This document shows, one piece after another, positions 1 to 11,163 of a DNA stretch of 64,000 nt. A program made the position numbers and the translations under genes. This stretch comes from Amorphophallus konjac (taxonomy: Eukaryota > Streptophyta > Magnoliopsida > Alismatales > Araceae): positions 348,724,243 to 348,788,242 of the forward strand of contig CM040121.1 in the NCBI GenBank assembly GCA_022559845.1, written 5' to 3'. How positions within the stretch are numbered: the first letter of the stretch is position 1; every line of letters starts with the position of its first letter. The notes beneath the pieces are model-generated. The model was given only the letters and a program-made list of their open reading frames with translations. It was not told the DNA's origin and searched no databases.

Positions 1-522
1 GTGGATTATCTCTTGGGGTTGGGATGGAGTAAAGAGAGGGGTTGTGGGAAGTTGGAGTGGCTTTAATGGAGGGGGAAAGGAGAGAGAAAGTAGGTGGGAG
101 GCGGAGGAGAGAGAGTGGGGTGTGCCCCCCTTGATGAGAGAGAGAGAGTGGGGTGCGCCCCCCTTGATGAGAGAGAGAGAGAGACTTGGAATTCTTCTTT
201 CAATATTACATCAAAGGTTACAAATGGGGGAGAGGGGAGGCCTATTTATGGGCATCCACTCTTTACATGTCCAAAATACCCTTGACAATAAGATAAAAGA
301 TCAAGCATATCTTAGACTCATTCCTATGGGCCCATAACTAAGGTACTAAGGCCCAATTAAGCATAACAAGGGAAATGGACTAAAACAACATGACTCGATA
401 AAGGAAATTACATAAGATATGACTCCAAGAAAAGGAAAATAATATGTGAACACATAGTCGGTCTTCCTCAAAGTGATGTAGGCGATCCGAGCCAAAGAGA
501 GCATTGTGAGATGCCCTCATCA
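1..522 (-). repeat. Element A 3' LTR, partial (cut by the window edge)
   Basis: Bases 1-522 match 47073-47591, the start of the other LTR of A in element orientation. The LTR edge is at 522, where TGATGAGGGCATCTCAC (minus strand) follows the polypurine tract. The copy holds a GA-rich microsatellite and a tandem duplication of about 40 bases at 107-172 (GAGTGGGGTG then CCCCCCTTGATGAGA) that is single in the right copy. The TATA-like ATTTATAGG (plus strand) of the right LTR reads ATTTATGGG here at 244-252, so this copy's promoter box is damaged. The open frames seen here in both directions come from the purine-rich composition and are not genes. Confidence 0.9.
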
Positions 523-539
523 AATCCCCCGGGGTGGGG
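523..539 (-). other. Element A polypurine tract
   Basis: On the minus strand this is a G-rich purine run (CCCCGGGGGATT at its end) directly before the LTR start TGATGAGG. It is the expected plus-strand primer position for reverse transcription. Confidence 0.75.
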
Positions 540-569
540 AGAACTCGATCCCATCGTGTATGGGTCCAC

Positions 570-2150
570 CTAGCTATGGTAGTGCTCCAAAATATCCAGG
601 TCAAGGCGTAGCAGGTCCTCCCAACTCACCCAAGTATCCTCTGTCAGGGGACAATCCTTCCACCTTACCAGATAGCGCTGGTATACCCTGTTCCTGGTGA
701 TGGTACTTTGCTCATCTAGTATTGCCTCTACCTGCTCACGTCGGCCTCTCAAGCTAGTAGGTAAAGTCCCACCGTGGGTGTCTCTCTCAAGGGAGGGTAA
801 AGGCTCAAGCTCCTCACTGGGTCCCACCGTAGGGCCCTTGTAGGGTACCAGGTCCACCACATTGAAGGTAGGGTGTACCCCAAAACCCTCAGGTTGGTCC
901 AGCTCATAAGCGTTACTGCCTAGTTGTCTCAGAACTCAAAAGGGTCCCAAACCTCGCGCCCTCAATTTGAAGGCAGGCCTCGGAAGGAGCCGCTCCGTCC
1001 TCACCATCACTGAGTCTCCCACTTGGAACTCGCAGTGGGGCCGTCAAGCATCTGCCAGCTTTTTGTAAGCCTCATTTCTCTTCCCTATATGCTTGCGGAT
1101 GTCATTATGCAACTCTTTGATATGCTGTGCAAAGGACTCAACTAAGACTGACACTCTAGCATGTGGGGGGAGGGGAATAAGATATGAAGGCTTTTTAGGC
1201 CTATAACCATGTATGACCTTAAATAGACTCTTGCCTATGGACCTATTGATAGAATCATTGTAAGCAAACTCGGCCTTAGGTAAGAGGAGATCCCAATTCC
1301 CGGGGTGGTCCCCAACTAGACAACGGAGCAAGTTCCCAAGGCTTCGGTTGATGACCTCAGTTTGGCCGTCGGTTTGAGGGTGATAAGAAGTGGAGAGTTT
1401 GAGGAGGGTTCCCATCAGATGCCAGAGAGTCTTCCAAAATTAACTGGTGAATTTCACATCCCGGTCGGACACAATGGTCTTAGGAAGTCCATAGAGTCGG
1501 ACTACCTCATCAAAGAATAAGCGGGCGACCCTAGAAGTATATGAAGTCTTGGAACATGGGATAAAGTGGGCCATCTTAGAGAACCTGTCAACAACTACAA
1601 ATATGGAATCATGTTTGCGCAAGGTCCTAGGTAGGCCAAGGATAAAGTCCATGCTTAAGTCCTCCCAAGCTTTATCCGGGATGGGAAGGGGTGTGTAAAG
1701 CCCAATGTTTTGCCTCACTTGCTTGGCCGAGGTACACATGCGACATTATCCCACAATGTTGGCCACATCCTTCTTGAGACTGGGCCAATAGAATTGCCTC
1801 TCCATTAGCTCTATGGTCTTTTGGACCCCAAAGTGACTAGCTAGGTCACCACTGTGTAACCCCCAAACTAAGAAGTCCCGAATTGAAGTCCGGGGTATGC
1901 ATAGCCTAGCTCCCTTGAAAAGATACCCCTCTTGGAGTATGAATCCCTCATGTTCCCTGTGGGGCTGAGTGGAGAGGGTGTTGTAGTGAGTCCCAAAGTT
2001 GGGGCAATTTGGATATTCCTCTTTAACTCTCTCAAACCCCGTGACTTCCACCTGGACAGTGAAAAGTAAGGCTACCCACCTACTCAACACATCGGTGGCA
2101 CGATTCTCACTACCCATCTTGTACTTGAGGACAAAGGTATATGCTTGAAT
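570..2150 (-). pseudogene. Element A pol, 3' part: end of RNase H, integrase, chromodomain
   Basis: One minus-strand frame runs from the B insertion at 2150 down to a natural stop at 570. In order it holds the end of RNase H (KMGSENRATDVLSRW), the HHCC zinc-binding region of integrase (FYWPSLKKDVANIVG then CRMC), the catalytic core ([27 protein letters not shown] carry the D, D and E), the GPF/Y-like region, and a canonical chromodomain ending in YLVRWKDCPLTEDTW. A chromodomain of this type binds methylated histone H3 and is thought to steer integration into heterochromatin. Four stops interrupt the frame (TAA 1746-1748, TAA 1440-1442, TGA 1044-1046, TGA 936-938 in plus coordinates), with no frameshift. 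The reading frame is interrupted upstream by element B. Confidence 0.92.
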
Positions 2151-2155
2151 GTATT
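2151..2155. repeat. Target site duplication of element B (GTATT)
   Basis: GTATT at 2151-2155 is repeated at 39720-39724 directly outside the other end of B. Removing B plus one copy restores the RNase H coding sequence of A (WVEY then IQAYTF), which fixes the ends of B to the base. Confidence 0.95.
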
Positions 2156-4128
2156 TGGTGAGGACACCAGAGCACGAGTACGGCTCGACTCAGCGAGCCG
2201 TCGGTACCAGACCCGCAGCACGACTCGGTCGACACCGACCCCTTTGTGGCTGGGGGACAGTCTGGAGTCGCCACCGGAGCTTTGATACTTCGGTACGTAT
2301 TTTTATACGTATTCATATTTCATACGTATTTGGTCATTTTCGGTGTGTAAATTGCATATATTTGGTGTGTATTTGGTTTGTATTATCTTGGGTTTTTATA
2401 TTGGGTCAATGGTAGAATAATTGAACACATATTTATATTTTGATTTATTTTGGTCCAGGGGGCGATTAATTTGTCCATGGGAGATTAAATTAACCAAGCC
2501 CCTTATGTTGACATTAAGGAGGGGCGCCCCCTCTTTCGTCTCTTATGGGATATTATTTTAAGCTAGTTTAATCTCCCTTCCCCATTATACCCCCTTGACC
2601 AAGGGTAACCTAGGTCATTTGGCTAGGTCTAGGGTTTGAATATATAATGTCTCTTGTTGCATTTGGAAGAAAATAATGAAGAAAATTTACATGCAAGTGG
2701 ATTTGGGCACACCCCCCTCTCTCTCGTGTTCTTGGTGTTCTTCCCTCTTCTTCCCCCTTTCTTCTTCAGATCTGATCCAAATCCTCTATCTCTCTCAAAT
2801 TTCTTCCTCTTCCCTTCTTCCTCTACTTTTTGTGGTCGATCATCGCCGCCGCCGTCGCCGTTCGTGCCGCCGTTGAGCCACCATAAGCCGATTCCATCCT
2901 GCTGTCCCAAAATTAGGAGTTACAGGATAGCAGCCCGGTGAAAGGGCAAGTATGGGAGATCCGACCGTTGGATCGCGATGAAATTTGGAGGGTAGGTTCC
3001 CCCCATCATAGGCCATTCCCAGATTATGTTTTAGGTCGATCAGAGTCCGTTTGCCCCCTTTCCCAGCCACCTGTTCTTCCCTCTCAAAGTATGCCTGTGT
3101 GCAGATCTGCGAGATAGGTCCCGGTAGCCGATTTTCTCACCCCTCAAATGTTGTCATAAAATCACCAAAAAACTATGTGCGTCACCGTCACCCTCCCCTC
3201 TATCTACCATAAAAATCCGAGGTCCTAATTCGTTCATTTGATCCTCGGTCAAAGCCCTGGAACAGGTAGATTCAATTCTGTCCTGCCTATTATGTATTTC
3301 GGGACAGTGTGCTCAGTAATTTTACAGTCACTCCCATTTTCAATCTAGCCTTTGGACAGATATAAAATTTTAGTATGTCGTAGGATTTTGTGTCCTCTTT
3401 CCAACGTTATCCATTGCGTCTCGATCCGACATCGGAGCTGAACGTACCAGCCGTTCTCGTCATAGCGCGCCGATCTGGCCAGAAGCAGAGCTGCGGGACA
3501 GCCTTGGGAAATAAATCCCACGACATCGCCCGACTCCACTCCAGTGACCGCCGCTCCCGGGGATCGACCCGAGACACTCCAGAGACGCCCTGTCGGTCGC
3601 TGCAGCCAGGAGGCCCCCCGGACGTCGCCATACCAGTAGCGGGTCCCAAGTGCTGTCCTGCGGGTCCGAGTGAATCGAGCTGAACCGGCCGACCGCGTCT
3701 GCCCGAGCGCCACCGACTGATGCCCGTCAACCCAAGATTGGTGCTCTCAGACCCCACGTGTCACCTATTACCTCCCTGTGTGGAGTGGGCTATATAATTA
3801 ATTCTGTAATTAATAATTATTATTGTACCGGGAGTTCCGGATCTCGGCCGGGAAGTCTTCCCCATGCCCCGAGCGTGGAGGTACATTCGCCACCCTCTTT
3901 GTCGTATTTGCTTGTTTAGTATGCATTCTAGATGCCGCTGCATGTGCGTTAGTTTATTTCCTAGCTAGCTAAATTAATCACCGCTGTGAGTTGTGAGTGT
4001 GAGACCCGTCCCATGACTCGTTCCGAGCACGAGAGTGAGCCGACCATCCTAAACTCAAAGCCGGTTTCCCAACCATACAGATCGTCACATTTCCCTCACC
4101 GGGGACGATTGTGAGTTAGCGCTTCTTG

Positions 4129-4133
4129 TTTGG
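4129..4133. repeat. Target site duplication of solo LTR K (TTTGG)
   Basis: TTTGG at 4129-4133 is repeated at 5800-5804. The uninterrupted site (one TTTGG) is seen in the 3' LTR of B at about 39571-39579. Confidence 0.93.
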
Positions 4134-5799
4134 TGTTGTGCCCCTGTGGTCATTTGAGTCATCTTGTGGTCACTTGGGTCATTCGACATCATCCTGTGGT
4201 CATTTGAGTTATTTGATATTCTTAATTTTGAAAATGGCTAAACACTATAAGTCATTGATGTTTTACCACTCTTATATGACTAAACTACTTGATGTTCTTT
4301 CATGACAGATATGCCAAGGAATGGAATGGAGATGGCAAAAGTGAAAGCTCAAGGATTGCGCCCCGCACGCAAATCGACTTGCGGGGTCAGGTCGCGGGGA
4401 TCAAGGGGGCAGCGCCCCTTTCGGGGGTTTCCGGGGGCGGAGCCCTCAGAATAAAATTTTGATTATAGGAGTGATATAATCAATAGAAATCTTCAAGACT
4501 ATCAAGGTTGATGTCACAGATGAGAACGGGCTGCTAAAGGACTCAAGCGATGGAGCTAAAGGGGTTAACGGACTGACCCGACATAACCCGAGGTCTGCCC
4601 AGCTGGGGGTCGATCGCCAGCCCAGGGGCGGTCGACCGCCCCTGCCAGCAACTCCCTCTCTGAACGATTCTCAGTGGCAGTCGACCGCCAGCCCAGTAGC
4701 GGTCGACCGAAAATTCCAGAGATGAAATTTCTACAGGGTTTCTCAGTAGCGGTCGACCGCCAGCTTCTGTAGGTCGACCGCCAGCCCCGAGCCAACAAAT
4801 GTTGACTTTATTTTCCACTTCGAGAAGAGCCACTTTCCTTGTATTTTTTTAATCCCAAAGTCACCCAATCCCCCATGGATTGTGGATCTGGTTCGGGGGA
4901 TGTCCAAGGACCATTCAAAGGTTATAAAACACACACAAGAAGGGTTGGAAACCCTAAGGCTAAGAAGGGAGATCAAAGGAGGCTACAAAGGTGTGTTCAA
5001 GAGAGAGGAGTTCAAGTACTGTAGCTGTGAACAGTACTCTGGGAGAAGTTCTTCATCAAATCCTCAAGTGATTCAAGCTACTTCAAGAGGAGATCAACCC
5101 CAAGTCAAGTGAAGAAAAAGCTGCAACCTTCATCCTCTTCATCATCTCAAGGTGATCCAAAGAAGCTCATTCTCAAGGGAGATCAAATCTACATCCTTCA
5201 TCTTCTTCATCAACTCAAGGTGATCCAAGGAAGATCATTTCACAAGGAAGAAGATACCATTGAAGAATCAGATTCAAGCTCCAGCAATCTCAGATAAGAT
5301 CTTTTCTTCTTGAGCACATTTCATATCTTGTTTGAATAGCTTGATATTTGTTCTCTTTTCATTTCATTCAAACATTTGAAACTGAAGATCGTCCCTACCG
5401 GTGGTAGTAGGAAAGTAATCGAAAGTTCTCTGATCTGCGGTGTTGACATCCCTACCTGTGGTTAGTAGGAAGGCAATCGGAGGTCTTTCCGATTTGCAGT
5501 TCAGTGCGTGGCACTATTGGAGCCTCACCGGATTTGGTGAGGGGTGGACGTTGGACTGGGGATTCAGTCCTAACCACCTAAAAATCTCGTGTGTTGTGGT
5601 TTGTTTCATTCTAGATGCATGCTTAGGTTTGAATCGATATATTAGTAATCATCTTGCTAAGCAAATAGTTATGTCCTTTGTTAAACTAGTTATATTCCGC
5701 TGCTATTACCATTATCTAGCTTTAAAGAGGGTTGTATTACGTAAAGAGAGGCAGATCTATTCACCCCTCCCCTCTAGATCCGCTATCCACTACTCAACA
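4134..5799 (+). mobile_element. Solo LTR K, Ty1/copia Sirevirus-like
   Basis: This 1,666-base insertion begins TGTTGTGCCC and ends CTACTCAACA, is flanked by TTTGG, and has no coding capacity, so it is a solo LTR left by LTR-LTR recombination. Its end, with a C-rich CACCCCTCCCCTCTAGATCC before ACTCAACA, resembles Sirevirus LTRs. It shares its middle with solo LTR J on the other strand: the GC hairpin block at about 4395-4445 (GGGGGCAGCGCCCC, GGGGGCGGAGCCC), the segment at 4490-4550, and GGTCGACC palindromes at 4605-4795. A perfect 20-base palindrome centred on GTCGAC is at 4624-4643. Further inside, 5120-5245 is an imperfect tandem repeat built on TTCATC and CTCAAGGTGATCCAA. Confidence 0.85.
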
Positions 5800-5941
5800 T
5801 TTGGGGCATGATTGCCTCTTCTGGATCTCGTTCGGTGCCGCGTTGTAGTCTCGTTGCTGGCCGCGTCGTCTTTTAGTTGCGTCATCCTTTAGAGTCGAAG
5901 GTCGCAACCCGTCCGAGTCGAGTCTTGTAGTCGTCTCAAAT

Positions 5942-5953
5942 TGGTATCATGGC
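5942..5953 (+). other. Element B primer binding site
   Basis: TGGTATCATGGC stands three bases after the LTR end. It matches the initiator tRNA-Met site TGGTATCAGAGC at 10 of 12 positions; the two differences may be decay. Confidence 0.75.
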
Positions 5954-6196
5954 AGGTTTGAGTCTAGGGTAGTCGGTCCAAGGTGCTCCATTTCATCTGG
6001 TATATCTAAAGGTGTTCCCGGAACGGTAGGCCACACCTATTGGGAAAGGGACTCACTTGCGTGAGTGCGGTCTTCGGATCAAAACTCCGCCTCGTATCGA
6101 ATATTGGAGTCTAGGTCGTCTTTCATTTTGCATTGGTCCTTCCATATAGGCTGTAGTGAGTCACCCCTTCGTTCCCTCTAGGTCCTCTCCCATTGC
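5954..6196 (+). other. Element B 5' leader
   Basis: Untranslated stretch between the primer binding site and gag. No clear motif is seen; it would hold the packaging signal. Confidence 0.5.
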
Positions 6197-7684
6197 ATGC
6201 CAACCCGTGGAGGTGCCCAGTACCATCGCCCTGACACTATGGGTGAACCCCGAGGTGCCAACCCGGGAGGCCGAACTCTGGATGACATGGTCGCTCAACT
6301 CATGGAGCACATGGATAGGTTCGAACAAATTAGTAGGGAGAACACCGACCACTTGGAGAGTCGTCTCAAGAGCATGGAGGATCATGCCGAGGTCTCCGAC
6401 CGATCTATCCAAGGTCGGGTTGGAAGGATGGAGAATGTGGAGAGAGTCCCCCGCCAGGAGCTCCCCGGAGCTCTCCCGGCCCCTCAGGCGCCTGGTGTCC
6501 AGCCCGCCCCACTTAGGGCTGAGGAGCGACAGCCACGCGCCCCCGATGTTGAGGACTACGGGTCCTAAAATGAGTATGGGGGAGATGGCCGACGCCGTCA
6601 TGGTCACCAACCATAAAGGGATGATGAGGACGAGCGGGTCCTCAGGACGGTGCGAGCAGACCCTCCCACTTTTGACAGGTCCTTGGACCCAAAGGTCTAT
6701 CTTGATTGGGAGGCCGGCATGGACCGATATTTTAAATAGTTTGAGATGACAGACCATCGGAAGGTCAAGTTCACCAAAATGAAACTACTAGGGTAGGCAC
6801 AAACATATTGGTGGAACATGAACAACATGTTGTTTCACCGTCAGGAGCCCCAGGTCGAGACTTGGGATGAGATGAGGGACAAACTCAGGAAGAAGTACCT
6901 TCCTACAACATATCGCCAGCGTCTCGTAGATAAATGGCAGAGTCTCACCCAAGGAGATCGGTCAGTCTCTGACTACATCATCGAGCTCGATGAGTACTTT
7001 CTGCGATGTGACGCCACGGAGGAAAGCTCCCTGACTATTTCCCATTTTCGGCATGGTCTGCGCCCACACCTACAGTATGAGCTTTTCCACCACAAGGTGA
7101 CCAAGTTGGAAGATGCATATCAGGTTGCCCTTGAGGTGGAGCAATTTGAGGCGGAGTTTGCTCCTACTCCGCGCTAGGGGGTCCCATATCCGAGTGTGTC
7201 TGACCCTAGGACCACGCCTGGTTCCTACACTTGGTCACCAGTGGCCCGCCCCCAGGAACCTCCTCGCCAGGACCTTGCTGCTCCTAGGCGCCCCCTCCCT
7301 CCGAGGGATCCTCCCCTTCGCCAGCAGGCACCTGTCCCTGCCCCTAGACCTGCTCAACCCGCCATGCCGACTCGACCACCCCTACTTCCTACACCCCCAA
7401 TCCGTCCTATGAACAAGGGTAAGGGGCCGATGGTTGGTGGAACATCCCAGGGCTTCGGGACTCAGGGAACCTACTATAGCTGTGGTGGGGTTGGCCACTA
7501 TTTGGCCAAGTGTCCCACTCGGGAGTCGCTTGTCATCTCTGATCCATCTGCCAGCGACCCCACACCTGAGTTGGTGCCGATCAGTTATGAGGCTGATCAG
7601 GATTTAGTAGAGGAGTTCTTTGTTGAACTCATTGAGGGAGAACCAGTTGATGTCCCAGGTACCCAGCATCAGGGTGATGTATAG
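6197..7684 (+). pseudogene. Element B gag (capsid and nucleocapsid), inactivated
   Basis: The frame starts MPTRGGAQYHRPD and runs without any frameshift to 7684. A variable N-terminal part is followed by the retrotransposon capsid domain (YLDWEAGMDRYF at about 6697-6736, then YWWNMNNM to VTKLEDAYQVALEVE at about 7140), a proline-rich linker (7196-7420) and one zinc knuckle at 7472-7513. Stops lie at 6566, 6614, 6737, 6794, 7175 and 7682, each one transition from Gln or Trp codons that suit the family. The first Cys of the CCHC knuckle is Tyr (TAC at 7472), a G-to-A change that would itself damage RNA binding. Gag would form the cytoplasmic virus-like particle. Confidence 0.9.
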
Positions 7685-8497
7685 CTGGGAGTAGTCAGGT
7701 GCATCCTTACCCAGCCCCAGGTGAGTGACTACTGGCGTCGTACCACCATCTTCCATACATTTTGTAGGCTGGGAGGAAAGGCCTGCAAGGTGATCATTGA
7801 TAGCGGGAGTTACATTAACGCCATCTCTACGGGCACAGTTAAGCGTCTGGGTTTGACGCCCGTAGATCACCCCGCACCTTATAGGGTTTCTTGGGTGGAT
7901 TCTACTTCCATCCTGGTCAGGTTGCGGTGTCTGGTGCCGCTGCAGTTCCAGGCTTATCATGATGAGATCTGGTGTAATGTGTTGCCCATGGAGGTGGGTA
8001 GCATTATCCTTGGTAGGCCTTGGCTTTTTGATCGGGATGCCACCCTCCAAGGTCAGTCGAACACTTGCACATTCAACCACGGGGGCCAAAGGATCACCCT
8101 CCATCCCACTCAGCCAAAGGATCCTTCTGTCCGAGGACCAGCCGGTCCCAGCACTTCCACCCCTCCTAGTCAGGGGACAGTTGGTCCTTCCACCTCATCC
8201 ATGACGCGGGCTACTACCTCTTCGATTGCTGCTAGCACAGGAGGCCTCCCACCCCGGAGGTTAATTATGATTAGCCCGCGAGAGATGGAGCAAGAGGTGA
8301 CTGGGGGTAGCCCTATCCTTGCTGTTGTTATCCGAGGAGTGGGGGATGTCGCTCCTGGGTCTGATGATGAGCACCCCCCAGAGGTAGCTGTGATCTTACG
8401 GGACTTTTCTGATCTCTTCCCGGAAGACCTCCCTGAAGGCCTTCCGCCTATGAGGGATATCCAGCACGAGATCGACCTTGTCCCGGGCTCATCCTTG
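7685..8497 (+). pseudogene. Element B protease and start of pol
   Basis: It continues the gag frame. The aspartic protease has its DSG active-site triad at 7799-7807 (IIDSGSYINAIS) and the second-half motif LGRPWLFD. A low-complexity Ser/Thr/Pro linker follows, then the stretch leading into reverse transcriptase (DFSDLFPEDLPEGLPPMRDIQHEIDL reads as two shorter parts around 8400-8480). Solo LTR C cuts the gene at 8503 in the conserved LPNLPHY region; coding resumes at 34824. The protease would process Gag-Pol inside the particle. Confidence 0.9.
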
Positions 8498-8502
8498 CCC
8501 AA
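8498..8502. repeat. Target site duplication of solo LTR C (CCCAA)
   Basis: CCCAA at 8498-8502 is repeated at 34819-34823. Joining across it restores the pol reading frame of B, so the 26.3 kb between is a later insertion. Confidence 0.95.
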
Positions 8503-9039
8503 TGTAGCACCCCGAATTTTTTTTAAAGACTAAAATAGAAATAAATAAATATAAAACCTTAAATGGACCTTATTTAATTAAAATAGTCAAAATGATAAGA
8601 AAATATTAATAATATATATATATATGCTTGAAAATAATAGTAATAGATATTGCATTTGTATATGCTCGTAACAATGTAAACTAAAATATATTAGAATGGG
8701 CTTTTATTTCGTTTATCTCTTTTAGTTATTAGACTAACGATTATTGGGCTAATTAGAATAGGACCATTAGGACCCTAACCCCTATAAGAGTCCACTTGGA
8801 TCGATTAGAGTTTGATTCATAGGTGAAAATTAAATGATTAAATTAGGTTGGCTATTTAGTTTATCAATAGATAAAAATTAAGTGTTAGATAGAATCCTAT
8901 TGGGTGTTTATTTGAGAATTTAAAATAATAATTATTAAAGTTGTTGCCTTATAACTATTGAACCTTAGCCCAAAATATCACAACCAGTGTATATATATAA
9001 ACATAAATGGGCTTTGTAAGTTTGAGCTGGAGTATTTGT

Positions 9040-9041
<2 letters not shown>

Positions 9042-9077
<36 letters not shown>
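9042..9077. repeat. (TA)n microsatellite
   Basis: About 17 uninterrupted TA units inside solo LTR C. Confidence 0.95.
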
Positions 9078-9079
<2 letters not shown>

Positions 9080-11158
9080 CCAATTAGCCACCTACGTAAC
9101 CCGTGTATAAATGTATATATGTGTGTTATAACTCAACCCAATAACCCCAAAGCCACACATATGGGCTTTTACCATTGACAGAACCCAAACTCACGTTAAC
9201 CCAAACCCAACCAATTAACCATATATTCTATATACATACCATTATGTATCTAAACCGTTTAAATACCCATATGGGCCTATACCCGCACTTACGGAGAAAC
9301 CCGTTAACAAAACTTTCCCTTAATTAAGCATATAAATCCTTTAAAGCCCACTAACTATTTTCCCCCTTCTAAATCCCTTAACTATATGTACAGGGAGGCC
9401 AACAGAAAATAAATATGTATACCCATATACATAATATGGACCTTATAACCAACCCACGTTCAAATATCCAACCATATATGTGGGCACTCTTAAACCCAAC
9501 AGGATAAGAAGGCATGGGCCTTGTGAATACCACTGTTAGCCCACATCATTGGCCAACCCATATGCATGTTCTAACGTTGCATGGGTGGGACATTAGGGTT
9601 TCACTTACAATATATGGCAGGCGGCTGCTGAATGGGAAGGGAAAGAGAAACGTTTGGAAGGTTTTCGACCTTGCTCTCAATGACCTTCGACCCCCACAAT
9701 GGCTCCTTTCCCCTATAAATCAACCCCTTAGTCTAACGTGAATGGGCTATGGCTGCTTTTGCGTTCGAAAGGGGGGGTTGTGCTTCTGCTACGTGAAGAA
9801 GCTTGTTTTTCTTCCTTGCTTCCTCCTGTACGTGAAGAAGGACATGGCTCCTGCATCCTTCTTCATCTCCTGCTACTATTGCTGGTGGTTGCGACGGTCA
9901 TCTCCTTCCTCCTGACTTTCGTTCATCGTTCTTCACTCAAAAGGTAGGTTTTCTCAAGAATTGAAGCCCAAGATAATAATAATTAAGTTGTATTACATGT
10001 TTGCATTCTATAGTCTACGGTTTGCATGTTTATTTCAATTAATTACAACATGTTTAAATATTTTTATCCATGCAATCATGTATCTAAAATCACAAAATAT
10101 ACGTGACTAAAATCCTTATGATTATTCCTAAATTTTCATGCCCAATATGGTGTAATTACTATAAACTTAAATAAATTAAAGTATATAATCACGTTACTAG
10201 GTGAATTCTAAAGGTTAATGTAACATGTTAGTTATAGATTTTTTTCTTTTGACGACTTGTTTCTAATCGCCGGAGCATCTTTTGGCTATGAAATTTTATG
10301 AGTGTATTGTTGGGGAGGTGACCGAGGTAGTGAGAGTGGTTGCACCATTTTTCGTGCCCCCTATCTCAAGATCCCCAATCTCTCATCGAAAAATTATTTT
10401 GAACGTCCAGTTAGGTAGAGTTTTTCGAGCCCGTCATTTTGATATATAGAACACGTGATTCCGACGTGTGTACGTCGAGAACAGGAGATTTGAAAATCGA
10501 CAACTTTATTGAAATGACGACAAGCTTAATGTCGTCAAAAGAATTTGACGGCATCGTGGAATGTCGTCAAATTATTATATATATATACATATACCTGTGA
10601 CTATATCTTTAAAAATCTATATCTATTAAACTATGTAACATAAAATTATAAAAAATATATTTTTGAAATCCTTGAAATTTTCTCCTAATTATCATATATT
10701 CTTTTTTTATAAATTTATTTTTATAAATAAATATGTCTTTGAATATATGTTTTCAAAATTATTCAATTAAATAGATATAAATGTGAATTCTTGTTAAATA
10801 AATTAAGTTAAAAATCATAAAATTAACGTCTCTCCAAGATGACGCTAATTAATAAATGATGCCACCCACGGGCGTCAAATAAAATAAGTTTATTTAATTA
10901 TAGTTAATTATAGGATTGGATGGACATGAATTCTATAATTAACACATTCATGTTCTCATCGTTTTCTCCCGATTTTGACCCATACCGCGGGTCTTCTGGC
11001 ACTCTCATCTCACGTCCGTAGATGGAGTCCCTGTTTTATGATTGGTTCACGTTATACACTTCAACTCTCGGCGACATACGAGCTCTCCGTTGGACATTCT
11101 GTTCCTTCGGACTAGCAAGTTAGTCATCGGGACCTCCGTAAGTCTCCTCGTAGCCTTG

Positions 11159-11163
11159 GATTC
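11159..11163. repeat. Target site duplication of element D (GATTC)
   Basis: GATTC at 11159-11163 is repeated at 33541-33545. The empty site is visible in LTR I at about 63181-63185, where TTGGATTCCCTC is uninterrupted. Confidence 0.95.

Larger units (their letters stand above)
2156..5938 (+). repeat. Element B 5' LTR (split by solo LTR K)
   Basis: The LTR is 2156-4133 plus 5805-5938, with K and its duplicated target between. It aligns with 37598-39719 throughout. A TATA-like TATATAAT lies at 3790-3797 (TATAAAAT in the other copy at about 39238), followed by a conserved region leading to the PBS side. A C/T-rich stretch at 2700-2840 and a G/C-rich stretch at 3400-3720 give spurious open frames on both strands. 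The right end reads GTCGTCTCA against GTCGTCCCGCATCA in the 3' copy, a small end difference. Confidence 0.93.
8503..11163 (+). repeat. Solo LTR C, left part (U3 side)
   Basis: AT-rich sequence with TATAAAT at 9714-9720 as a plausible TATA box. A (TA)n microsatellite is at 9042-9077. The short frames near 9514-9947 lie just around the TATA box and look like chance. From 10500 to 10880 there is a group of short inverted repeats built on GACGAC/GTCGTC and GACG/CGTC (for example ATGACGACA, ATGTCGTCA, TTGACGGCA, GGGCGTCAAA). From 11060 the sequence becomes nearly identical to 63083 onward in LTR I. Confidence 0.85.

Noticed and set aside
6161..6757. 198-codon minus-strand frame opposite B gag
   Set aside because: Antisense shadow of the gag frame; no domain.
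9514..9947. Small genes in solo LTR C
   Set aside because: Two short frames around the LTR promoter with no family similarity and no matching frames in LTR I.
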